25,714 bases of DNA from JADGGV01 sp035715725. Its GTDB lineage: Bacteria; Gemmatimonadota; Gemmatimonadetes; Longimicrobiales; RSA9. The position numbers were made by a program, and so were the translations under genes. The stretch spans positions 1 to 25,714 of the forward strand of contig DASTKT010000171.1 of assembly GCA_035715725.1 (NCBI GenBank). Reading direction: 5' to 3'. Shown here piece by piece: positions 7,005-13,341 of this stretch (the stretch's first letter is position 1; each line of letters opens with the position of its first letter). The notes beneath the pieces are model-generated. The model was not told where the DNA came from. It worked only from the letters and a program-made list of their open reading frames with translations, and ran no database searches.

Positions 7005-8078
7005 ATGGGCGAAGCAGCGCTCTCCGAGCGGGAAGGCAAGATTCTCGAAGCGGTCATCCGCGCGTACGTGGAGACCGCAGAGCCCGCCGGCAGCCGCCAC
7101 ATCGCGCGCCGGTGCGGGCTGGGCGTGTCGCCGGCGACCGTGCGCAACACGATGGCGGACCTCGAGGAGAAGGGCTTCCTCTACCACCCGCACACGTCCG
7201 CCGGCCGCATCCCGACGGATCGCGCGTACCGCTTCTACGTCGACTCGATGATGCCGACGCCGCGGCTGACCGGTCCGGAGCAGCGGCGCCTGCGGCGGGA
7301 GCTGGGCGAGCCGGAGTCGGCCGGCCCGCTGGCGCGCCTGGTCCGGCAGACGGCGCAGGCGCTCGGGCTGCTGACCGGCGAGCTGGGGCTGGCGAGCGTG
7401 CCTCGCCTCGACGACGCCGTGCTCCAACGCCTGGAGCTGATCTCGCTCAGCACGGAAAAGGTGCTCGTGGTGCTGCACCTCGGCGGCGGCGTGGTCCGCA
7501 CGGTCTACGTGGACGTGCGCACCTCGGTGCCGCCGGAGACGCTCGCCCCCGTGACCGCGATCCTGAACGAGCGGCTCACCGGCCGGACGCTGCGGGAGAT
7601 CCGTCAGACGCTGCCGGATCGCTTGCGGGATTCGGCGCCGGCGAGCGACGCGAGCGCCGGGGAGCTGCTGAACGTCTTCTTGCAGTCGGCCGACGAGCTG
7701 TTCGAGATGCGGGAGATCACCGGGGACGCGGTGCACCTCGGCCGGACGAGCCTGCTCGCGGCGCAGCCGGAATTCGCCTCCGGGAGCCGGCTGAAGAGCC
7801 TCATCGAGCTGACGGAGAACCGGGATCTGCTCGCGGAGGTGCTCGCCGGGCGGGTGCACGCCTCCGTCCCGCTGTCGATCACGATCGGCGCGGAGCATCA
7901 GCTCCCGGAGCTGACGGCGTTCACGCTGGTGACCTCGGAGTACCGCGCCGGCAACCTGTCCGGCGTCCTCGGCGTGATCGGTCCGACCCGCATGCCGTAC
8001 GCGCGCGTGACGGCCATCGTCGAGAGCGCGAGCGCGCTGCTCTCCAGCCTGCTGTCCGACGACGCGGCGACCCGCTAG
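7005..8078 (+). CDS. hrcA: Heat-inducible transcription repressor HrcA
   Basis: A 357-aa repressor of class I heat-shock genes that binds CIRCE operators as a dimer and is kept active by GroE. The N-terminal winged helix is clear (LSEREGKILEAVIRAYVE, then TAEPAGSRHIARR and SPATVRNTMADLEEKGFL, about residues 6-60), followed by the family signature HTSAGRIPTDRAYRFYVD. The GAF-like dimerisation region carries the typical LVVLHLGGGVVRTVYVD, and the end matches the family (GVLGVIGPTRMPYARVTAIVE). The start is placed by family alignment. No Shine-Dalgarno sequence lies at a useful distance. dnaJ follows, while grpE and dnaK are not in this window. Confidence 0.96.
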   Translation: MGEAALSEREGKILEAVIRAYVETAEPAGSRHIARRCGLGVSPATVRNTMADLEEKGFLYHPHTSAGRIPTDRAYRFYVDSMMPTPRLTGPEQRRLRRELGEPESAGPLARLVRQTAQALGLLTGELGLASVPRLDDAVLQRLELISLSTEKVLVVLHLGGGVVRTVYVDVRTSVPPETLAPVTAILNERLTGRTLREIRQTLPDRLRDSAPASDASAGELLNVFLQSADELFEMREITGDAVHLGRTSLLAAQPEFASGSRLKSLIELTENRDLLAEVLAGRVHASVPLSITIGAEHQLPELTAFTLVTSEYRAGNLSGVLGVIGPTRMPYARVTAIVESASALLSSLLSDDAATR

Positions 8079-8157
8079 ACCATCGACACACGAGTGGACC
8101 GACCGTCCCGCGCGGCGCGAGGATTGCGCCGGCGATCCGGTTTGAAGAAGGGAACGC

Positions 8158-9315
8158 ATGCGAGACTATTACGAGATCCTCGGCGTCGCGCGCGACGCGG
8201 ACGGGGATGCCATCAAGAAGGCGTACCGCAAGCTCGCGCTCCAATACCACCCCGACCGGAACGGCGGCTCGCCGGAGGCCGAGGAGCGGTTCAAGGAGGC
8301 GACGGAGGCGTACGAGGTCCTGCGTGACGCCGACAAGCGCGCGGCGTACGACCGCTACGGTCACGCGGGCGTGAAGAGCGGGATGGGCGCGGGCGCCGGC
8401 TACGCCGGCTTCAACTTCTCGGACGCCCTCGAGATCTTCATGCGGGACTTCGGCGGCTTCGGCCTCGAGGACCTGTTCGGCGGCGGGGCCGGCCGGCGGG
8501 GCGGCCGCACGAACCGCCGCGGCGCCGACATCCGCGTCCGCCTGCCCATGACGCTGGAGGAGGTCGCGACGGGCGTGCACCGCACGCTCAAGCTGCAGGT
8601 GGCCGAGCGCTGCTCGGCGTGCGGCGGCAGCGGCGGCGAGAAGGGGACGGAGCCGGTGCGCTGCGCGACCTGCGGCGGCACGGGCGAGGTGCGGCGGGTG
8701 CAGCGCTCCTTCCTCGGCCAGATGGTCAGCGTGACGCCCTGCCCGACGTGCGGGGGCGAGGGCCAGCGCATCGAGAAGGCGTGCGCGGAGTGCGAGGGGC
8801 GCGGCGTGGAGATGGCCGAAAAGACCATCGAGGTCGACATCCCGGCCGGCGTCTCTTCGGGCGATTACGTGACGCTCCGCGGCGCCGGCAACGCAGGCCC
8901 GCGCGGCGGGCCGCCGGGCGACATCCTGGTCGTGGTCGAGGTCGAGGAGGATGCCCGCTTCGTGCGCGACGGCGCGGACCTGATCTACGACCTGCCGCTC
9001 ACGTTCAGCCAGGCGGCGCTCGGCGCGGAGATCGAGGTTCCGACGGTGCAGGGCTCCGCCCGGCTCAAGGTGCCGGCCGGGATCCAGGCGGGCCGGCTGC
9101 TGCGCATGCGCGGCAAGGGGCTGCCGCACCTGCAGGGCGGGGGGCGCGGCGACATGATCGTCCGGGTCACGGTCTGGACGCCGACGGAGCTGACGCCGGA
9201 ACAGGAGTCGCTGCTGCGGAAGCTCGCGGAGATCGAGACGCCCGCGCCCGTCCCCGGCGAGGAGACGAAGGAGCGGGGCTTCTGGAGCAAGGTGCGGGAG
9301 GCGTTCACTGCCTGA
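8158..9315 (+). CDS. dnaJ: Chaperone protein DnaJ (Hsp40)
   Basis: A 385-aa type I J-protein that delivers unfolded clients to DnaK and stimulates its ATPase. The J domain (1-70) has the HPD triad at 31-33. A Gly/Phe-rich segment follows (about 71-115). The zinc-binding region has four repeats: C152SAC155, C169ATC172, C195PTC198 and C209AEC212. The C-terminal substrate-binding domain (about 220-365) holds GDLL-type residues rendered as GDILVVVEVEEDARFVRDG and GDMIVRVTVWTP. The length is normal. An AAGAAGGGA ribosome binding site lies just upstream of the ATG. The 79-nt gap after hrcA contains only a weak GGCGC/GCGCC hairpin (8114-8130). Confidence 0.98.
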   Translation: MRDYYEILGVARDADGDAIKKAYRKLALQYHPDRNGGSPEAEERFKEATEAYEVLRDADKRAAYDRYGHAGVKSGMGAGAGYAGFNFSDALEIFMRDFGGFGLEDLFGGGAGRRGGRTNRRGADIRVRLPMTLEEVATGVHRTLKLQVAERCSACGGSGGEKGTEPVRCATCGGTGEVRRVQRSFLGQMVSVTPCPTCGGEGQRIEKACAECEGRGVEMAEKTIEVDIPAGVSSGDYVTLRGAGNAGPRGGPPGDILVVVEVEEDARFVRDGADLIYDLPLTFSQAALGAEIEVPTVQGSARLKVPAGIQAGRLLRMRGKGLPHLQGGGRGDMIVRVTVWTPTELTPEQESLLRKLAEIETPAPVPGEETKERGFWSKVREAFTA

Positions 9316-9316
9316 C

Positions 9317-10201
9317 ATGATTCCCGACCGCTGGTTCGTCCTGTCGGTACGATCCCCCTCGGAGGAGCTCAACGACGAGCTGGCCGAGGGGTTGATCGCT
9401 CTGGGGGGTGCCTCGGTCGAGGAGGAGCTCGACCTCCTCACGAGCTACTACCTTCCGCCCGAGGACCCGCAGGCCTTCGCCCGCGCGGCGCAGGAGTACC
9501 TGGAGCGCCTGCTCGACCTGCGGCTAGAGGTCGTCTGGCGGTGGGAGGAGCACACCGACTGGGCGGAGGCCTGGCGCCGCGGACTCAAGCCCCGCCGCGT
9601 CGGCCGCATCGTCGTCACGCCGAGCTGGGCGCAGCCGGAGCGCCTTGCGGACGACCTGGTGATCGTCGTCGACCCCGAGATGGCGTTCGGCACCGGCGAG
9701 CACGCCACCACGCGCGGCGCGCTGCGCCTGCTCCAGGAGGCGGTCCGCCCCGGCGACCGGGTGCTGGATGTCGGCACGGGAAGCGGCATCCTGTCGATCG
9801 CGGCGGCGATGCTCGGCGCGGGGCCGGTGCTCGCCGTCGAAGCCGACGCCGACGCCATCGGCAACGCGCGCGACAATCTCCGGCGGAACGGCGTGGACGA
9901 GCGGGTCACGCTGCTGCACGCGTTCGTCGACCGTCCCTTCCTCGAACGCCACGGCGCGGGCGCCTTCGACCTGATCCTCGGCAACATCCTGAGCGGCGTG
10001 CTCCGGCCGCTGCTGCCGGCGTTCCGCGAGGCGCTCGCGCCGGATGGCCGCCTGGTCGTCGGCGGGATCCTGGAGGAGGAGGCCGACGGGATGATGGAGG
10101 CGGCGGCGGCCGCGGGCTTCGAGCTGCGCACGGAGGACCTGGAGGACGAGTGGTGGGGCGCACTCTTCGTGCGCGCCGCTACAGTGCGCCCACGCGGGTG
10201 A
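9317..10201 (+). CDS. prmA: Ribosomal protein L11 methyltransferase PrmA
   Basis: A 294-aa class I SAM-dependent methyltransferase that methylates ribosomal protein L11. The N-terminal substrate-recognition domain covers about 1-75. The linker leads to the PrmA hallmark DPEMAFGTGEHATTR (119-133), the SAM motif VLDVGTGSGILS (149-160), the acidic ribose-binding region AVEADADAIGNARDN, and catalytic-loop NILSG (223-227). The ATG begins 1 nt after the dnaJ stop, with only a distant GGGAGG upstream, so its translation probably depends on dnaJ. Its 3' end overlaps the convergent minus-strand gene by 23 nt. Confidence 0.95.
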   Translation: MIPDRWFVLSVRSPSEELNDELAEGLIALGGASVEEELDLLTSYYLPPEDPQAFARAAQEYLERLLDLRLEVVWRWEEHTDWAEAWRRGLKPRRVGRIVVTPSWAQPERLADDLVIVVDPEMAFGTGEHATTRGALRLLQEAVRPGDRVLDVGTGSGILSIAAAMLGAGPVLAVEADADAIGNARDNLRRNGVDERVTLLHAFVDRPFLERHGAGAFDLILGNILSGVLRPLLPAFREALAPDGRLVVGGILEEEADGMMEAAAAAGFELRTEDLEDEWWGALFVRAATVRPRG

Positions 10202-10637
10202 GCGCGAGCAGCATCCCCTCCGAGGCCGAGGCGGAGTCGGCCAGCGCGGACGCGATGCCGGGGATCTCCGCGGCGGCGGCGGTCAGCTCCGCGAGCGTCG
10301 CGCCGACCTCGCGCGCCACGGAGCCGCCGCGGACCCGGGCCGCCTCGGCCGGCGCGATGACCGCGACCAACGTGGAAGACTCCCCGCCGGCCGCCCGGAG
10401 CACGTCCTCGTAGCGCGCCCGGTCCGCGGCCGACCAGCTCTCCGTGCCGAGCGCGGCCGAGGGCCGCTCCAGCACCAGGAACAGGTCGGGCCGCCGGCTC
10501 AGCCGCTCCCGGAGCTGGAGCGGCGTGCCGAGCTCGGGGCCGGTCTCGCCGGCCAGCGTGCGGTGCAGGTGGGACAGCGGGAGCAGCGGTTCGCCGGAGC
10601 CGGCCAGCACGGCCGCGGCACGGACCTCGATGTCCAT
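10179..10637 (-). CDS. Conserved-looking hypothetical protein, possible winged helix
   Basis: A 152-aa protein that I do not recognise. The start (MDIEVRAAAVLAG) is supported by a GGAGG box 7 nt upstream (10644-10648 on the opposite strand). The same frame stays open further upstream as far as 11330, but that part runs antisense to two real genes. The N-terminal half, with LSHLHRTLAGETGPELGTP followed by LRERLSRRPDLFLVLERP, has the rhythm of a small winged-helix domain. The C-terminal half is alanine-rich and probably helical. No signal peptide, membrane segment or cysteine is present. It is transcribed divergently from the HIT gene and ends inside the last codons of prmA. Confidence 0.65.
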   Translation of the reverse strand: MDIEVRAAAVLAGSGEPLLPLSHLHRTLAGETGPELGTPLQLRERLSRRPDLFLVLERPSAALGTESWSAADRARYEDVLRAAGGESSTLVAVIAPAEAARVRGGSVAREVGATLAELTAAAAEIPGIASALADSASASEGMLLALTRVGAL

Positions 10638-10652
10638 CGGAGCGCCTCCGTC

Positions 10653-10681
10653 TTGCGGGTGGGGCGCGACGGTGTCATGCT
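10653..10681 (+). promoter_or_regulatory. Candidate sigma70-type promoter for the HIT gene
   Basis: TTGCGG (10653-10658) and CATGCT (10676-10681) are separated by exactly 17 nt in the divergent gap between the minus-strand hypothetical gene and the HIT gene. Each hexamer departs from consensus. A transcript starting near 10688 would have a leader of about 45 nt ending in the strong AAGGAGGGG ribosome binding site (10720-10728). Confidence 0.35.
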
Positions 10682-10733
10682 TCGCGGGGCGCGGCCATAG
10701 CCCGATGAGATCGGCTCGGAAGGAGGGGTCCCG

Positions 10734-11084
10734 GTGACGAACGGAGCGTGCCTGTTCTGTCGGATCGTGGCGGGCGAGATCCCGGCCAAGGTGGTCCGTC
10801 AGGACGACGACACGGTCGCGTTCCGTGACGTCAACCCGCAGGCCCCGGTCCACGTCCTCGTCGTTCCGCGCCGCCACATTCCGTCGGTGAACGCACTCGC
10901 GGCCGACGACGCCGCGCTCGTCGGCAAGCTGTTCCTCGCCGCGCGGGAGATCGCCGGCGCCGAGGGCATCGCCGACTCCGGCTACCGCCTCGTCATGAAC
11001 ACGGGCCCCGACGCCGGCCAGTCCGTCGACCACATCCACCTCCACGTGCTCGGCGGCCGCCACGTCGGCTGGCCTCCCGGCTGA
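10734..11084 (+). CDS. HIT-family nucleotide hydrolase (Hint-like)
   Basis: A 116-aa cytosolic histidine-triad protein of the Hint branch, which hydrolyses purine nucleotide phosphoramidates and related adducts. The triad H100-I-H102-L-H104 sits in DHIHLHVLGGR, with the typical N-terminal CLFCRIVAGEIPAKVV and VLVVPRRHIPSV. Cys6 and Cys9 match the zinc-site cysteines seen in some members. The length is usual for Hint proteins. The GTG start is set by AAGGAGGGG 5 nt upstream. YqeY follows after 22 nt, which suggests a two-gene operon. Confidence 0.95.
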   Translation: MTNGACLFCRIVAGEIPAKVVRQDDDTVAFRDVNPQAPVHVLVVPRRHIPSVNALAADDAALVGKLFLAAREIAGAEGIADSGYRLVMNTGPDAGQSVDHIHLHVLGGRHVGWPPG

Positions 11085-11106
11085 GCCGCCCGCCGGAATT
11101 CGACCC

Positions 11107-11547
11107 ATGGCCCAGACGCTGAAAGAACGCCTGCGCGACGACCTGAACGATGCGCGTCGCTCGCGCGACAAGCTCCGCACGCTCGTTCTGACCACGACGA
11201 TCTCGGACGTCCGGAACAAGGAGATCGACGTCGGCCACGAGCTCTCCGACGACGAGGTCGTGGGCGTGCTCACGACGGCGATCAAGCGCCGACGCGAGGC
11301 GGCCGAGCAGATGCGCGCCGGAGGGCGCACGGAGCTGGCGGAGAAGGAGGAGGCCGAGGCGACGATCCTGGCGGCCTATCTGCCGGCCGGCCTCTCCGAG
11401 GACGACGTGCGCGAGATGATCCGCGAGGCCATCGCGGGCGGGGCGTCGAGCATCGGGGCGGTGATGGGCCAGATCGCGCCGCGCATCAAGGGGCGCTTCG
11501 AGGGGCGGGAGGCCAACCGCCTGGCGCGCGAGGCGCTGGGCGGTTGA
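11107..11547 (+). CDS. GatB/YqeY domain-containing protein
   Basis: A 146-aa protein consisting of a single GatB/YqeY domain, the helical tail domain that in GatB contacts tRNA in the amidotransferase complex. Standalone YqeY proteins are widespread and their role is unsettled. The typical start (LKERLRDDLNDARRSRDK), the LTTTISDVRNKEID segment, the EKEEAEATILAAYLP motif and the C-terminal GAVMGQIAPRIKGRFEG are all present. The length is normal. No strong ribosome binding site is visible. It converges on the minus-strand lipoprotein gene with 7 nt between the two stop codons. Confidence 0.93.
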   Translation: MAQTLKERLRDDLNDARRSRDKLRTLVLTTTISDVRNKEIDVGHELSDDEVVGVLTTAIKRRREAAEQMRAGGRTELAEKEEAEATILAAYLPAGLSEDDVREMIREAIAGGASSIGAVMGQIAPRIKGRFEGREANRLAREALGG

Positions 11548-11554
11548 TCCCGGA

Positions 11555-12025
11555 TCAGTGGAAGAAGGGCACGACGAGCTTGTTGCCGGTGTGCGAGCCG
11601 TTCGTGCCGCCGGCCTTGTCGTGGCCGCCGAAGAGGGAGGCGACGAGCACGGCCGCCGCGGCGGCCCCGAGGCCGGCGACGGCGAGCGTCCGGCCGCGGC
11701 TCAAGCGCTGCATCTCGAGGCGTCGCACGTCGGAAGTCGCCAGCTCGAGACGGTCGTAGAGCGGCTGGGCGAGCGACGCCGGATGGTCGCGCGGGTAGAG
11801 GACGTCGAGGACCAGCGTGTCGGGCGTGGACGCGACGAAGCGCCCCGAGATGGCGGCGTCCGCGCGCCCCCGGCGCTCGGCGAGCCGAGCCGCGGCGTCC
11901 GGCGATAGCTCGGTGCGCACCGACGCGCCGGCCGGGACCTCGGCGGTGGGGACGACGGTGTAGGAGTAGCAGGCCGTGTTGGCGGCGAGCGTGGCCGCCG
12001 CGATCAGCGCACGAATCTTCGGCAT
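11555..12025 (-). CDS. Small putative lipoprotein, third gene of the SusCD locus
   Basis: A 156-aa protein of unknown function. The chosen start gives a basic N-terminus and a hydrophobic stretch ending at Cys19 (MPKIRALIAAATLAANTAC), a signal peptide with a loose lipobox. A mixed beta-looking region follows (about 25-105, VRTEL, GRFVASTPDTLVLDVLYP, SDVRRLEMQR). A hydrophobic helix at about 112-133 precedes a polar Gly/Asn/His tail. An earlier in-frame ATG at 12085, overlapping the susD stop as TGATG, would add 20 residues that do not resemble a signal peptide. It lies 59 nt behind the susD-like gene on the same strand, so it is likely co-transcribed and envelope-located. Confidence 0.7.
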   Translation of the reverse strand: MPKIRALIAAATLAANTACYSYTVVPTAEVPAGASVRTELSPDAAARLAERRGRADAAISGRFVASTPDTLVLDVLYPRDHPASLAQPLYDRLELATSDVRRLEMQRLSRGRTLAVAGLGAAAAAVLVASLFGGHDKAGGTNGSHTGNKLVVPFFH

Positions 12026-12084
12026 CGAGATGCAGGGGCACCAGGGGGCGGGCGCGGCGCAGGCCGCACCCGCCCCTCGGCGCA

Positions 12085-13329
12085 TCAGGGGATGTTCGGG
12101 TTCGAGTTGGCCTCGTCACGGCCGATCGGCACGCACAGCGCGCGGGCGCCGCTGCCGTCGGTCGGCACGAGGAAGTGCACGAGGCGCGGGTCCATGGGCC
12201 GCTTCGCCTCCATCCAGCGAGAGAGGTCCCAGAGGCGCCGCGCCTGCAGCCAGGTGGTGGCGCCGCGCTCACGCTCGAGCGTGATCCACGCCTCGTCCGC
12301 GTTGGCCGGCGCGGCGAGCGCCGCGAGGCCGTAGGCGGCGCGCGCCTGGTTGATGAACGTCATGGCGCCGGCGACGTTGCCCGAGCGGAGGGCCGCCTCC
12401 GCCTGGATCAGCCGCGCCTCCGTGCCCTGCACCACGGGCACCGAGGCGCTGCCGTCGTCGTACTTCTTCTGGCGCAGCACGACCGTGCCGTTCGGGCCGA
12501 CGGCCGGCTTGCCGCTGCCGGCGTAGATCGTGTCCCAGGGCGTGCGCGGGTCGCCGTGGGCGTCGGCGAAGAGCGTGTTGGCGACCGTGTACTCGGCGCG
12601 GCTGTGGGTCTCGTACCAGAGGTCGTTCTGCGTGTCCGAGTGCGCGTCGGAGAAGGCGGCCGTGTAGACGAAGTTGGTCGGCACGAGCGCCGCCTCCTGC
12701 ACCGCCTGGTCCCACTTGCCGAGCCAGGCCAGCACGGCCGCGCGGCCGCCGTGCGCGGCCGCCACGACGTCGTCGTCGCCGGACGCGGCCGCGATGCTGG
12801 CCGCGCGGGCGAAGAAGGTGTCTGCGCGCTCGAAGTGCACCGTGCGCGCCTGCGGCGCGCCGCCGTCGATCACGGCCTCGCACAGCAGCTCGCCCGAGGT
12901 GCGGTTGCCGATCCCTGCGTACAGGTTGGCGCGAGCGGCGTCGCTGCTGGAGCCGTAGTCGTCGCCGAGCAGGTCGCGCAGCTTCGCCGTCGCGTCCTCG
13001 GCCGTCCAGCGCGCCCGATGGACCGAGCCCCAGATTCCGTCGACGTCCTCGGGACGCAGGATGCCACGCGCGTAGAGCCCCTCGTTCGGGTAGCTGCCGC
13101 TGTGGCTCAGCTCGCCGGAGACGAGGGAGACGACCTCGAGCGAGGTGTTCATCATGCGCGACATGTTATAGTTCGCGCCCGCGACGATCGGCGGCACCGC
13201 CTGGGGCGTGTGCAGCGCGCTGTCGTTGATCGGACCCGGATTGGTCACGTCGAGCGAGCAGGCGGCGAGAGGGAGGAGCCCCAGCGCCAGCGCGGCCCTC
13301 CGGATCGTGCGCTTGGAATTCGTCATCAT
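12085..13329 (-). CDS. RagB/SusD family nutrient-uptake outer-membrane lipoprotein
   Basis: A 414-aa surface lipoprotein that caps a SusC-type receptor and captures substrate. A signal peptide with lipobox ends at Cys24 (LLPLAAC), followed by SLDVTNPGPIND, the usual SusD-like mature start. Helical TPR-like segments include DDVVAAAHGGRAAVLAWLGKWDQAVQEA, shown here by its parts AAAHGGRAAVLAWLG and KWDQAVQEA, and LIQAEAALRSGNVAGAM. The C-terminus has the familiar WITLERERGATTW and RRLWDLSRW. It is shorter than many Bacteroidetes SusD proteins, as in other RagB-like members. A GAGGAG directly abuts tandem ATG codons, so the second ATG (13326) may be the true start. The partner receptor lies 12 nt upstream. 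The substrate is unknown. Confidence 0.9.
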   Translation of the reverse strand: MMTNSKRTIRRAALALGLLPLAACSLDVTNPGPINDSALHTPQAVPPIVAGANYNMSRMMNTSLEVVSLVSGELSHSGSYPNEGLYARGILRPEDVDGIWGSVHRARWTAEDATAKLRDLLGDDYGSSSDAARANLYAGIGNRTSGELLCEAVIDGGAPQARTVHFERADTFFARAASIAAASGDDDVVAAAHGGRAAVLAWLGKWDQAVQEAALVPTNFVYTAAFSDAHSDTQNDLWYETHSRAEYTVANTLFADAHGDPRTPWDTIYAGSGKPAVGPNGTVVLRQKKYDDGSASVPVVQGTEARLIQAEAALRSGNVAGAMTFINQARAAYGLAALAAPANADEAWITLERERGATTWLQARRLWDLSRWMEAKRPMDPRLVHFLVPTDGSGARALCVPIGRDEANSNPNIP

Positions 13330-13341
13330 CTCCTCGGCGGA

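Noticed and set aside
4346..7150. A 934-codon minus-strand open frame across obg, dprA and hemW
   Set aside because: It is antisense to three genes with full family motifs, has Arg/Pro/Gly/Ala/His-biased composition and matches no family. It is a by-product of the very high GC content.
8079..8157. Second CIRCE element before dnaJ
   Set aside because: A lone GAGTGG occurs at 8092-8097, but the position 9 nt upstream shows no CACTC arm.
10638..11330. N-terminal extension of the minus-strand 152-aa protein
   Set aside because: It runs antisense through the HIT and YqeY genes, while an ATG with a well-spaced GGAGG exists at 10637.
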